A stretch of DNA of 64,000 nt. It comes from Lentisphaera araneosa HTCC2155. Lineage in GTDB: Bacteria > Verrucomicrobiota > Lentisphaeria > Lentisphaerales > Lentisphaeraceae. The stretch is taken from NCBI RefSeq assembly GCF_000170755.1, contig NZ_ABCK01000008.1:124001-188000 (forward strand), read 5' to 3'. This document shows positions 44,735 to 53,789 of the stretch, one piece after another (the stretch's first letter is position 1; every line of letters begins with the position of its first letter). The notes beneath the pieces are model-generated. The model was not told the DNA's origin. It was given only the letters and a program-made list of their open reading frames with translations, and searched no databases. The position numbers and the translations under genes were made by a program.

Positions 44735-44934
44735 CACCACAGAGGACTCAGAGTTCACAGAGAAAAGTTTGGGTTCGTGATTTATCGTGAATGGTGAAGT
44801 CATCATCATAAAAACTCATCTAATCTGTTAGTGTTTCAGCTCTATGTTCTCGGTGTACTCTGTGGTAAATATGTTTTTGATTAACTGTTTACGCATGTAT
44901 GTCCATATATAAATTCTCGGTGAACTCGGTGGTG
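44735..44934. repeat. Interspersed repeat: three copies of CACCACAGAG-type motif in the pre-tex spacer
   Basis: The 373-base gene-free stretch 44686-45058 holds one direct copy (44735-44764, containing CACCACAGAGGACTCAGAG) and two copies in inverse orientation (44847-44866, TTCTCGGTGTACTCTGTGGT; 44914-44934, TTCTCGGTGAACTCGGTGG). The inverse copies can pair with the direct one. Similar ACCACAGAG...CACAGAG motifs are widespread non-coding repeats in environmental bacteria. A weak tex promoter candidate lies downstream (TTGGTT 44978, TATAAG 45002, 18-base spacer). Nothing else is seen in the stretch. Confidence 0.85.
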
Positions 44935-45058
44935 TGATTGTTTTGTAGATGAGTTCCTAAACTAAGTTGAGGCTCTTTTGGTTCAATATGTTCAAACTTG
45001 GTATAAGTTTTTTCTCTTGGAAGTAATGTGTTGCATTCTGAATTAATTAGGTTCCCCA

Positions 45059-47176
45059 ATGTCTGAAATCCTTTCTTTTATTAGTGCTGAATTAGCCATT
45101 CAATCATCTCAAATAAGCAAAACAATTGAGCTCTTAGATTCTGGGGCGACGCTGCCATTTATAGCGCGTTATCGAAAGGAAGCCACGGGAGGCTTAGACG
45201 AAGTGCAAATTGGCGCCATTCGCGATTTAAAATCGAACTTTGAAGAACTCGATAAAAGAAAACAGGCCATCTTTAAGTCACTAAAAGAACGAGATCTACT
45301 CACTGAAAATCTAAAAGCTAAACTCGAACAAGCCAAGAACCTCAATGCGCTCGAAGATTACTATCTTCCTTATAGACCGAAGAAGAAAACGCGAGCTTCG
45401 CAAGCACGAGAAAAAGGTTTAGAACCTTTGACTCAAGTTTTGATGCAGCAGAGTGGTGATCGCATTGATTTTCATAAGTTTATCAATCGCGCTAAGGGCG
45501 TGAATAATCGCGATGAGGCCTTGGCCGGTGCTCGTGATATTTTGGCTGAGCAAATGAGCGAAGATTCTAAAACGCGTTCGCAATTGCGCAATGCTTTTGA
45601 GACTCATGCCCGCTTGAGTTCAAAAGTCATCAAAACTAAAATTGAAGATGCGCAAAAGTATCGTGATTATTTCGATCTAGAAGAAAAATTGAGTCGTGTG
45701 CCAGGGCACCGACTCTTAGCGATTTTACGTGGCGAACGCGAAGGTTTTTTACGAGTAAAAATGCGACCGGATCAAGAAAGAACTCAAAAGATTGTCGAGC
45801 GCAATTTTGTGAAGGGTCGAGGTTTGGCCTCTAGCCAAGTTCAACTGGCTGCCGAGGATGCCTATAAGCGACTGCTCCTCCCATCTTTGGAGAAAGAGGT
45901 TCAAAAGAAAGCCCAAGAGAAAGCCGATATAGAATCAATTCGTGTCTTTGTGGCGAATTTACGCGAGCTCTTGTTAGCCGCACCCTTAGGTCGAAAAAAG
46001 GTTTTGGCCTTTGATCCAGGCTTTAGGACAGGAGCGAAAGTCGTTTGTTTAGGGTCGGCCGGTGAGCTTTTGTACAACTGCAATTTATTTCCCGTGGGGA
46101 ACTCAAAAGAGAAAGAGCAGCAAGCAGCGGATGAGACGCGTCGCTTAGTCAAAAAATATGCTATCGAAGCTCTTGCGGTGGGCAATGGTACGGCAGGTCG
46201 TGAAACAGAACTCTTTCTCAATGAACTCGATTTGGGGCTTCCAGTGATTTCGGTGGATGAGAGTGGGGCATCAATTTATTCAGCCAGTGAGAGTGCCCGC
46301 AATGAATTTCCCAATCATGATTTAACTGTGCGAGGCGCGGTTTCAATTGGTCGTCGACTGCAGGATCCCTTAGCAGAACTCGTGAAGCTCGATCCCAAAA
46401 CCATTGGCGTTGGCCAGTATCAGCATGACGTGGATCAAAGTGCTTTGAAAAAGGCTTTGGATGATCAGGTACTCAGTTCCGTGAATGCAGTGGGCGTAGA
46501 TCTTAATACTGCCAGTGTGGAGCTCTTGAGTTATGTATCGGGCATTGGGCCAAAACTAGCCGAAGCGATTCTCAACTATCGTTCATCTGAAGGGCTTTTT
46601 AAAAATCGTAATGAATTAAAGAAAGTGCCCCGTTTGGGTGATAAAGTCTTTGAGCAAGCCGCGGGTTTCTTGCGTGTCTTTGATGGGGATCAAGTTTTGG
46701 ATTCCAGTGCCGTTCACCCAGAATCCTATGGCCTAGTCAAGCGCATGGCAAAAGACTTAAATTGTTCCGTGACTGATTTACTTAATAGCGGGGAATTCAG
46801 ACAGCAAATAAAGCTCGAGTCATATGTGAACTCATCAGTAGGCTTGCCGACCTTAGAGGATATTAAGCAAGAATTAGAAAAGCCCGGTCGCGACCCTCGT
46901 CCAAACTTTAGTGCTTTTAGCTTCTCCCAAGATATTCATGAAATCAGTGACCTTCATGTGGGGATGAAAGTTCCAGGTTTAGTGACGAATGTGACCAAGT
47001 TTGGAGCCTTTGTCGATGTCGGAGTTCACCAAGATGGTCTGATTCATATCAGTAAACTCAAACATGGCTTTGTTGCGGATCCCGCAGAAGTTGTCCGGGT
47101 GCGTCAACAAGTGGAAGTCAAAGTCATTGAAGTGGATGCCAAACGCAAAAGGATCTCTTTATCCCTGATTGATTAA
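45059..47176 (+). CDS. tex: Tex-family transcription accessory / RNA-binding protein
   Basis: Encodes 705 residues. Tex order is visible: N-terminal helical domain (ELLDSGATLPFIARYRKEATGGLDE), YqgF/RNase H-like domain (VLAFDPGFRTGAKVV; GNGTAGRETE), helix-hairpin-helix pair (SYVSGIGPKLAEAILNYR) and a C-terminal S1 RNA-binding domain (GLVTNVTKFGAFVDVGVHQDGLIHISKL). The family average is a little longer (about 770), since the S1 domain is nearly at the C-terminus here. It binds RNA and aids transcription/rRNA processing. Its stop is 1 base from the convergent esterase stop. Confidence 0.95.
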   Translation: MSEILSFISAELAIQSSQISKTIELLDSGATLPFIARYRKEATGGLDEVQIGAIRDLKSNFEELDKRKQAIFKSLKERDLLTENLKAKLEQAKNLNALEDYYLPYRPKKKTRASQAREKGLEPLTQVLMQQSGDRIDFHKFINRAKGVNNRDEALAGARDILAEQMSEDSKTRSQLRNAFETHARLSSKVIKTKIEDAQKYRDYFDLEEKLSRVPGHRLLAILRGEREGFLRVKMRPDQERTQKIVERNFVKGRGLASSQVQLAAEDAYKRLLLPSLEKEVQKKAQEKADIESIRVFVANLRELLLAAPLGRKKVLAFDPGFRTGAKVVCLGSAGELLYNCNLFPVGNSKEKEQQAADETRRLVKKYAIEALAVGNGTAGRETELFLNELDLGLPVISVDESGASIYSASESARNEFPNHDLTVRGAVSIGRRLQDPLAELVKLDPKTIGVGQYQHDVDQSALKKALDDQVLSSVNAVGVDLNTASVELLSYVSGIGPKLAEAILNYRSSEGLFKNRNELKKVPRLGDKVFEQAAGFLRVFDGDQVLDSSAVHPESYGLVKRMAKDLNCSVTDLLNSGEFRQQIKLESYVNSSVGLPTLEDIKQELEKPGRDPRPNFSAFSFSQDIHEISDLHVGMKVPGLVTNVTKFGAFVDVGVHQDGLIHISKLKHGFVADPAEVVRVRQQVEVKVIEVDAKRKRISLSLID

Positions 47177-47177
47177 G

Positions 47178-47945
47178 CTAGTTCTTTTCTTGCTTAAAGA
47201 GCCACTTCATGAAGTGACTTTCGGGGTCACAGCGACTTCCACTCATGGTGGTTACGCCACTCTCGTGACCAGGAATGAAGCGGTCGGAAACTCCGTGATT
47301 TCCTCCTTTCCATGAAGTGAGTTTGAACTTGCCATTGAGCTTTTTCATTTCTTCCATGATTTTGACAATTCTATCATAGGGGCAAACTCGGTCTTGATCG
47401 CCGTGACTCGTCCAAATGGGGATGTCCTTAATGATTTTAGGGTCGATGAAGTCTGCAGTGGATTTCAAACCTGTTCCGGCGGAGGGAGCTGCTGCAGCAA
47501 AATAATCGGGATCTGCCTGGATGTAAATGAAAGTTCCGTGTCCCCCCATGGAGTGACCGAGAATATAAATGCGCTTCATATCGGCGTTCGGTAAAGCGGC
47601 AATGACTTCTTTGATTAAACTTAGCATATCAGTGTCCCATAAACCGGGGGATTGAGGCGCCAAAACATAAGCTGGATAATCTTGACGAATTTTAGCATCT
47701 GCAAGCTGTTGATTCCAGGGTTTGAGTTGACGTTTATTATCACTGCCTTTGCCGCCCGCACCATGAAGAGAGAGTATGACGGGGTACTTTTTAGATGAGT
47801 CCATGTTGAGGGGCGTCATCAAGCGATAAGGCATGCTTTTATAGTTTTTTGCTACGTAGAGTTTTTGCCAGCTTCTATCCTTTGCTTGTGAGTGGATTTG
47901 GAAAGAACTAAAAATGAAAAGAAGCGAGATGATGAGTTTATGCAT
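47178..47945 (-). CDS. Secreted alpha/beta hydrolase (esterase)
   Basis: Encodes 255 residues with a signal peptide (1-21). The oxyanion region is ILSLHGAGGKGSDNK, the nucleophile elbow is GHSMGGHG (Ser), DQDR and GNHG near the C-terminus supply Asp and His. This matches PHB-depolymerase/feruloyl-esterase-like secreted hydrolases. It likely cleaves acyl or feruloyl ester groups from polysaccharides or polymers; exact substrate unknown. Monocistronic. Confidence 0.87.
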   Translation of the reverse strand: MHKLIISLLFIFSSFQIHSQAKDRSWQKLYVAKNYKSMPYRLMTPLNMDSSKKYPVILSLHGAGGKGSDNKRQLKPWNQQLADAKIRQDYPAYVLAPQSPGLWDTDMLSLIKEVIAALPNADMKRIYILGHSMGGHGTFIYIQADPDYFAAAAPSAGTGLKSTADFIDPKIIKDIPIWTSHGDQDRVCPYDRIVKIMEEMKKLNGKFKLTSWKGGNHGVSDRFIPGHESGVTTMSGSRCDPESHFMKWLFKQEKN

Positions 47946-48030
47946 GGCCTATCCTTATTTAAATGATTGTTTACATAAACACTACGAAAGCTAAAAGCTG
48001 AATATTACTTCTTTGAATTAAATTTGTTGT

Positions 48031-49095
48031 TCAATACAACTTTGCAGATGGCGCACGTTTCCAGCGTTCGGCATTCAGGCGCTTGTTGATGACTTGGCGT
48101 AGGTTTTGTGAGTAGTTGTCATCGAGGGCTAAGGCATTGCTGGTTTCACTGATGTAGCAGCAGCGCTTGAGAACGTCGAAGGGAAGGTCAGTGGGGATGC
48201 CTTCGAGTTGGTAGGCGTAGTAATCTGAGATGCCATTGAGGATGATTTTTTTCGAGGTGGGAATTTTGAAGTCACGAATAGTATTAAGGTGATCGACCAT
48301 GCCTGTTGTGCAATTGCGGCCAATGGAGTGATAAAACTGAGGTGAATCGTGCAGGCTATTGGCGGCTCTTATGATGTCGAGTAAAAAGAGTTTGGAATGC
48401 TCGATATTGAGATTCATGGGATACAGGAAAGTCTGTTCTTTACGTACTTTGGTACGGAGTGGGATGAGGTCGCGCTCATCACCCATAACATAAATGAGTT
48501 CATATTGTTTAAAAATACCCTTGAGGGGATGATAACTTTCTCCTTCTTGTTTGCGAACCTCTAAGGAAATGGCGATGTTTTGACCATCCTTAAAGCGGAA
48601 GCTCAGAAAAGTATGGCTGATGGTGCGGTAATTATCCCAATAAGAGATGATGAGATCAGTACCTTCGAGTTGTCCTAAGTCAAAAGTTCGATTATCAAAT
48701 TTTACTTCGACTTCCTTGCCTTCAGCGTACTTAAAGTTGCGGAAGTTTTTTATGCTCAATAAATCACCATTTTGTTCAATGAGTGGTAGCTTTGCGACTT
48801 CCGCATCCCAGTTACGCTCATTGGAGGCGGGGATAAAGATAAACCACAGAATGACAAATAAATTGATTAGCGAAAAGATCTTTAAGGCTTTGCGAAATCG
48901 TTTCACTAAGAGCAGTAGGATTCCACTGCTGATTACATAGAGAATGATGGACAGCAATCGTATGGCATCATGAAAAGTGAAGTGAATGATTAAACAAGCG
49001 ACAGCCAGCGTAAGGGGGATGTACAAACCGCAGACTCCAAATAAAGAGAGTCGGAATAGGGCGAGTTTGAGTTGTTTGATATGCTTAGTTTTCAT
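48031..49095 (-). CDS. DUF4105 multi-pass membrane protein
   Basis: Encodes 354 residues. Three N-terminal membrane segments lie between about residues 17 and 90. The following soluble domain matches DUF4105/Lnb-N: SHTFLSFRFKDGQNIAISLEVR and a late GRNCTTGMVDHL. Lnb proteins of this type act in lipoprotein N-acylation in some bacteria; whether this one does is unknown. The conserved His/Cys (HTFLSF, NCTT) are consistent with a Cys/His catalytic site. It is divergent from the next gene with 85 bases between starts. Confidence 0.83.
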   Translation of the reverse strand: MKTKHIKQLKLALFRLSLFGVCGLYIPLTLAVACLIIHFTFHDAIRLLSIILYVISSGILLLLVKRFRKALKIFSLINLFVILWFIFIPASNERNWDAEVAKLPLIEQNGDLLSIKNFRNFKYAEGKEVEVKFDNRTFDLGQLEGTDLIISYWDNYRTISHTFLSFRFKDGQNIAISLEVRKQEGESYHPLKGIFKQYELIYVMGDERDLIPLRTKVRKEQTFLYPMNLNIEHSKLFLLDIIRAANSLHDSPQFYHSIGRNCTTGMVDHLNTIRDFKIPTSKKIILNGISDYYAYQLEGIPTDLPFDVLKRCCYISETSNALALDDNYSQNLRQVINKRLNAERWKRAPSAKLY

Positions 49096-49180
49096 AGACT
49101 TAGTTTAGAAAGAAAAGACATTTTTCCAAGGTTGAACTATGGTGGAAAGACAAAAACTGCCAATAATTAGAGGTCTTTCG

Positions 49181-50050
49181 ATGAAGTTAATCGCCATGCT
49201 CATGATCACCATATTTAGTTTTACGGTAATATCTGCCGATTCAGAATATAAATATGGACCCGATTCATCTCGACAAGAAGGAGTGCCACAAGGCAAAATT
49301 CACGACTTCGTTTTTAGTACGAGCAAGATTTACCCCAATACAATTAGAAGGTATTCGGTATACGTTCCAGAACAATACAAGGGTGAAGCCACCGCCTTGA
49401 TGGTTTTTCAGGACGGACATGCATTTTTGAAAGAGAAAGGGCATTTTAGAACGCCGACTGTTTTAGATAACCTCATTCATCAAAAACGCATTCCTGTGAT
49501 GATCGCAATTTTTATAGACCCAGCTTATCTAGGCAGCGAGTTACCTAAAAATCGAGGATGGCGGCCAAAACCAGAAAATCGCAGTGTGGAATACGATAGT
49601 CTCGGAGATAAATATGCCCGTTTCCTAATAGAGGAAATTATACCCGAAATAAGTAAGACTTATAAGCTCACTGAGGATCCCGAGAAAAGAGCCCTTGCGG
49701 GACTAAGCTCTGGCGGGATATGTGCATGGACAGCTGCGTGGGAACGACCCGATTACTTTCGTAAAATTTTGAGCTGTATCGGTAGTTTCACTAATATTCG
49801 CGGTGGTCATGTATATCCAGCGATGATTCGCTCTAATCCAGCTAAGCCCATTCGCGTCTTTCTACAGGGAGGTGCCCGTGATTTAGATAATCAATTTGGA
49901 AATTGGCCTCTTGCGAATCAACAAATGGCAAAATCTTTAGCCTTTGCTAAGTACGATTATAAATTCGTGTTTGGAAATGGGGGCCATAGTGGATTACACG
50001 GAGGGACTATTTTACCTGAGGCTATGGAATGGCTGTGGCGAAAAGAATAA
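49181..50050 (+). CDS. Secreted esterase D/enterochelin-esterase-like hydrolase
   Basis: Encodes 289 residues from the ATG at 49181; upstream in-frame starts lack an RBS and would displace the signal peptide (MKLIAMLMITIFSFTVIS). The alpha/beta hydrolase fold of the putative esterase family (PF00756-like) is visible: YSVYVPEQYKGE, VFQDGHAFL, nucleophile GLSSGGICAW, and C-terminal GNGGHSG containing the catalytic His. Likely an acetyl- or feruloyl-esterase on carbohydrate. Divergent from the DUF4105 gene. Confidence 0.87.
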   Translation: MKLIAMLMITIFSFTVISADSEYKYGPDSSRQEGVPQGKIHDFVFSTSKIYPNTIRRYSVYVPEQYKGEATALMVFQDGHAFLKEKGHFRTPTVLDNLIHQKRIPVMIAIFIDPAYLGSELPKNRGWRPKPENRSVEYDSLGDKYARFLIEEIIPEISKTYKLTEDPEKRALAGLSSGGICAWTAAWERPDYFRKILSCIGSFTNIRGGHVYPAMIRSNPAKPIRVFLQGGARDLDNQFGNWPLANQQMAKSLAFAKYDYKFVFGNGGHSGLHGGTILPEAMEWLWRKE

Positions 50051-50150
50051 TTTGCCTTGAATTTAAGAATATTTTGTGATTAGCTGTTACTATTGGGGAT
50101 CGGCGGTCATAAATAGTTTAAGCACTTTAACTACACAGGACATATAAGAT

Positions 50151-51599
50151 ATGAAAATTTATTTAGCTTTATTTTTCTTTTCACTTTCACTTTTTGCAGG
50201 CGATTTGCGTTTAGCTTCGCTCTTTCAAGACAATATGGTGGTGCAAAGAGATCAAGAATTTGTAATTTGGGGCGAAGCTCCAGCTAATAAAAAAGTTGAC
50301 GTGCAGGTAGCTGGGCAAAATGCCTCTGTAAAGGTTTCAGAATTGGGTAAATGGATGATTAAGCTTCCCGCATTAAAAGCGAGTAGCGCTTTTGAAATTA
50401 AAGTGACTGCGGGGTCTGAGAAAAAACTGATTAAAAATGCGGTTCTTGGTGAAGTTTGGATTTGCTCTGGGCAATCGAATATGCAGATGGGCTGGGGCGG
50501 CATTCCCGAAATCAAGAAGATGGCGGTGAATGCGAAAAATATTCGCACTTTTAAAGTTAATAATACGGTTTCATACCAAGAGGAAGATTATTGCCAGGGT
50601 TCTTGGGTCGAAGCTGCACCAGGTAGTGCTGTAGCAGCGGCTTTTGCCGTGAATCTTCAAAAATCTATTATTTGCCCAATAGGTATTATTCAGGCTTCTT
50701 GGGGCAGCTCATCAGTTGAAGGTTGGATGCCAATGGATATGGCAGAGAAATTGCCTCACTTTAAAAAAGAGCTCGAAGATTGCCGTGCGAATGACAAAGA
50801 TAAGGTTGCGGAGATTTTAGCAAAGAAAAAAATGTCTGGCAAAGACAATATCTTTCTGAGAACACGTCCAAACTTATTATACAATGCGATGATGCACCCT
50901 TTGATCCCTTATTCACTCAGAGGAGTCGTTTGGTATCAGGGCGAGGCAAATACGAAGAGCGTCGAGGCGATGTTGCAATATGGCCAAACTCTTCCCATGT
51001 GGTTTCAGCGTTACCGTCAAGAGTGGGACAATGAAAATCTTCAGTTAATGGCTGTGATGCTTCCTGGGTTTGGTCGTAACTTTACCAAAGGGACGACAAT
51101 AGAATCACCTGATGCGCAAACGTGGGCTTTGATGCGTGAATCGCAAATGAAAGTTTTAGAACTCGACCACACTTCAGTGGCAACGACAATTGATTTAGGT
51201 GATGTGAAGAATATTCACCCTAAGGATAAAGCTCCCATTGGCGAACGCTTGGCATTGTTGGCGCGTCGCGATGTCTTAAAAGAAAATATTGTGGCTGAAG
51301 GCCCGGTGTTTAAATCGCAGCAAGTGAACGGTTCAAAAATTGAACTGAGTTTTGATAACTCTAAGGGGATGAAAGCTAAAGATGGCGAAGCTATTAAAGC
51401 ATTTTGGATTTGCGATGATAGCAAAAGTTGGAAGTTAGCTAAGGCTGAAATTGTTGGAGAGAAAGTCGTTCTCAGTAACGCTGAAGTGAAGAAACCCCTC
51501 TATGTTCGCTATGCTTATGCAGCAATGCCAGCAGTGAATTTAGTGAATGAAGCAGACTTGCCTGCACGTCCCTTTAGAACAGACTCTTTCACTCCCTAA
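50151..51599 (+). CDS. Secreted sialate O-acetylesterase-like SGNH hydrolase
   Basis: Encodes 482 residues with a signal peptide (1-17). The SASA/DUF303 domain is clear: GEVWICSGQSNMQMG (nucleophile Ser and oxyanion residues), VVWYQGEANT, and a catalytic Asp/His-type region near VATTIDLGDVKNIHPKDK. It removes O-acetyl groups from sialic acids or, more likely here, from plant or algal polysaccharides. An AGGA lies 11 bases before the ATG. It follows another secreted esterase by 100 bases. Confidence 0.92.
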   Translation: MKIYLALFFFSLSLFAGDLRLASLFQDNMVVQRDQEFVIWGEAPANKKVDVQVAGQNASVKVSELGKWMIKLPALKASSAFEIKVTAGSEKKLIKNAVLGEVWICSGQSNMQMGWGGIPEIKKMAVNAKNIRTFKVNNTVSYQEEDYCQGSWVEAAPGSAVAAAFAVNLQKSIICPIGIIQASWGSSSVEGWMPMDMAEKLPHFKKELEDCRANDKDKVAEILAKKKMSGKDNIFLRTRPNLLYNAMMHPLIPYSLRGVVWYQGEANTKSVEAMLQYGQTLPMWFQRYRQEWDNENLQLMAVMLPGFGRNFTKGTTIESPDAQTWALMRESQMKVLELDHTSVATTIDLGDVKNIHPKDKAPIGERLALLARRDVLKENIVAEGPVFKSQQVNGSKIELSFDNSKGMKAKDGEAIKAFWICDDSKSWKLAKAEIVGEKVVLSNAEVKKPLYVRYAYAAMPAVNLVNEADLPARPFRTDSFTP

Positions 51600-51681
51600 T
51601 AAAATGGTTAAAAAGTGGCTTATTTAAACTTTGAACTGAGCCACTTTGAGGTATAGTTGCAGCGATCAAGTATGAGAAATA

Positions 51682-51712
51682 AAAAGCCTGAGTTTTTAAC
51701 TCGGGTTTTAAT
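51682..51712 (+). terminator. Probable weak terminator after the sialate esterase
   Basis: Stem AAAAGCCTGAG / CTCGGGTTTT with a 7-base loop and two G-U pairs, followed by only a short T-run. A second, T-less hairpin (AAAGTGGCT...AGCCACTTT, 51612-51647) precedes it. Together they fill the spacer between the sialate esterase and the NTF2-like gene. Confidence 0.45.
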
Positions 51713-51757
51713 GAGCTTGGACGCTAATAAACATCCATAAATTAGGAGAAGACAAAC

Positions 51758-52123
51758 ATGGAAAAAGAAATTACAGCACTTTTTGACGTTTGGAATAAGG
51801 CACTACAGACAGGTGACCCAAATAAAGTTGCTGAACTTTATGAATATAACGCTATTTTACTCCCCACAGTTTCAAACAAAGTTCGTCACAATCACGACGA
51901 AATTGCAGATTATTTTGTAACTTTTCTTGCTAAAAAACCAGTTGGTAAAATCGATGAGGGTAACGTTCGTACTTTCGGCGATATTGCTATCAATTCTGGT
52001 GTTTACACTTTTACATTTGAAGATGGTTCTGCAGTAACTGCACGTTTTACTTACGTTTACCGTTGGAATGGTCAGGACTGGAAGATTATAGAGCACCACT
52101 CTTCTGCAATGCCTGAAAAGTAA
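51758..52123 (+). CDS. NTF2-like protein (SgcJ/EcaC, CaMKII-association type)
   Basis: Encodes 121 residues forming a single cone-shaped NTF2-like domain: N-terminal helix EKEITALFDVWNKALQTGD, then AELYEYNAILLPTVSN, a strand-rich centre and a C-terminal FTYVYRWNGQDWKIIEHHSS. This matches the SgcJ/EcaC/CaMKII association-domain group, usually homo-oligomeric. No signal peptide; enzymatic role not assignable. It has a strong RBS (TTAGGAGAAG) 9 bases before ATG and its own terminator, so it is a monocistronic unit. Confidence 0.85.
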   Translation: MEKEITALFDVWNKALQTGDPNKVAELYEYNAILLPTVSNKVRHNHDEIADYFVTFLAKKPVGKIDEGNVRTFGDIAINSGVYTFTFEDGSAVTARFTYVYRWNGQDWKIIEHHSSAMPEK

Positions 52124-52144
52124 ACGATTAAATAGTTTTACTTT

Positions 52145-52173
52145 AAACTCCTCAATTTGAGGAGTTTTTTTTG
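52145..52173 (+). terminator. Intrinsic terminator after the NTF2-like gene
   Basis: Stem AAACTCCTCA, loop ATT, TGAGGAGTTT followed by a continuous T-run to about 52172. It lies 22 bases after the stop. Confidence 0.9.
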
Positions 52174-52211
52174 TATAGAAGTATTGAGTAAATGAGTAGA
52201 TTTGATAAAAA

Positions 52212-53789
52212 CTATAGACCTAATTCGTAAAGCTTGAGGATCTCTTCCTCGCTTAGAATTTGGTTAAATATAGCTATTTCATCTAGGCTACCATCCCAGT
52301 GGCCAGGTACTTTGCGATCAAAACCATGATCTTGATCCGAAATTTTGGTTCCGATACCCAATGATTTTAATTTACCTTGGGTGTTGAGGCCGTTGACTTG
52401 TTCAGAAGCCATGAGTTTCCCGTTTCTGTAGAGGCGGACTTCAGAGCCCGTGTGAACAAAGGCGACATGTTGCCAGGAACCAGTAGGGAATTTGTCTTTT
52501 TCTTTTATATGAATTTTCTGACCATCTTTATCCATGACTTCGACATCGAGAAAACCAGTTTGATTAAGGCCAAAATGGAATTGCCCCCATTCTCGCATGC
52601 CCCAGTTTTTGACGATTGTCGCCCAACTAGGTCGACTTTTTGCGTAAACCCATGCAGATACAGTAATTTCTCCTAATGGGCTCTTTGGATAGTCAGGGAC
52701 ATAAAGAAAGCCTTTATGGTTAGCTCCCGAGAGGTGTAAAGCATTACCAGATTTCCCTCGAACGAGTAAGTTGTTTTTATGAGCAATTCGATTGGCCGAG
52801 GCATCGTTTTTATAAGTTGACCAATCGCTAAGAGTTGAGCCATCTTTACTCATTTCCATAGGGAAGTAGGCCACAGGGCCTAGTTGAGATATGTACTTTG
52901 AATAATCATTGTCGGGTTCCTGAAGATTGCGAATGAAAAAATCATTTTTTAAATCTATATCATTGATGGAAATGTTTTGAACAACTTGTCTTTCATCTTT
53001 TTCGAAGATGATACGAACAGCTTCTTGAGCTTTTAATTCTCTTGATCTCTCTTCTTGAGTGGCCGTTAACCTAACATCAATTAAGCCTTTATAGACATGG
53101 GTTTCAACAAACTCATTTTCTACAACCCAAACAGAGAACTCAGTGCCCAAGTCGACGACGTCAGCGACAGCAGTACGAATAGTAAAGTTTTTGGCTTCTG
53201 GAGGCACAAAAGCTGAGATTTTTCCCTGAGAGCAGGTGATCAATAAATCAGAATCAAGAGAGAAATGGGCGGGAGCTTCAATGATAGCTTGAGCGCCATT
53301 TTGGTAGTTGAGTTGGATTATGCCCTGCTCAAGAGTGTAGAGTCCTTGAGCGACTTGTTCGCCAACCTTGGGTTGTTGACCATTTTGGTTACCATAAGTA
53401 AATTGACTGCCAATGCTTCTATCTAATTTAGCTAGGATAGTACCTCGGTATGGGGCCTGACTAAGGGTCTCAGCTTCAATTTGAGGAACTTGGCTTTGGC
53501 TTTGAATGAGAGTGAAAACAAAGAGGGAGATTGCCGCGAGGCTCGTGGCCCAAAGCAAGTATCGAAAAGCGCCTTTGTTGGATTGTGATTTTGGAAGGTC
53601 AGTATTTTGTGGTAATTCGAAGTTTTGATGATAATCCTTGAGTAAAGCATGGGTTTCACAGAGCTCATAATAAACTTGGCGCGCTTGGCTAGAGGATTCA
53701 AGATGCTTTCCGAGTTCTTGTTTTTCTTCACCAGTAATCTCACGATTCAGCATTTGATTACTCAGTTCAATAATCCGCTCCTTATTCAT
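52212..53789 (-). CDS. FecR-like membrane regulator with LamG domain
   Basis: Encodes 525 residues. Order: cytoplasmic N-terminal helical region with the anti-sigma-like NKERIIELSNQMLNREITGEE start (1-73); one membrane segment (about 75-95); FecR domain (about 150-265) with VADVVDLGTEFSVWVV and YKGLIDVRL; LamG/concanavalin-like domain (about 310-525) with VAYFPMEMSKDGS, VSAWVYAKSRP and LDEIAIFNQILSEEE. It probably senses an extracytoplasmic sugar or glycan and controls the sigma factor. It overlaps the sigma gene by 4 bases (ATGA). Confidence 0.92.
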   Translation of the reverse strand: MNKERIIELSNQMLNREITGEEKQELGKHLESSSQARQVYYELCETHALLKDYHQNFELPQNTDLPKSQSNKGAFRYLLWATSLAAISLFVFTLIQSQSQVPQIEAETLSQAPYRGTILAKLDRSIGSQFTYGNQNGQQPKVGEQVAQGLYTLEQGIIQLNYQNGAQAIIEAPAHFSLDSDLLITCSQGKISAFVPPEAKNFTIRTAVADVVDLGTEFSVWVVENEFVETHVYKGLIDVRLTATQEERSRELKAQEAVRIIFEKDERQVVQNISINDIDLKNDFFIRNLQEPDNDYSKYISQLGPVAYFPMEMSKDGSTLSDWSTYKNDASANRIAHKNNLLVRGKSGNALHLSGANHKGFLYVPDYPKSPLGEITVSAWVYAKSRPSWATIVKNWGMREWGQFHFGLNQTGFLDVEVMDKDGQKIHIKEKDKFPTGSWQHVAFVHTGSEVRLYRNGKLMASEQVNGLNTQGKLKSLGIGTKISDQDHGFDRKVPGHWDGSLDEIAIFNQILSEEEILKLYELGL

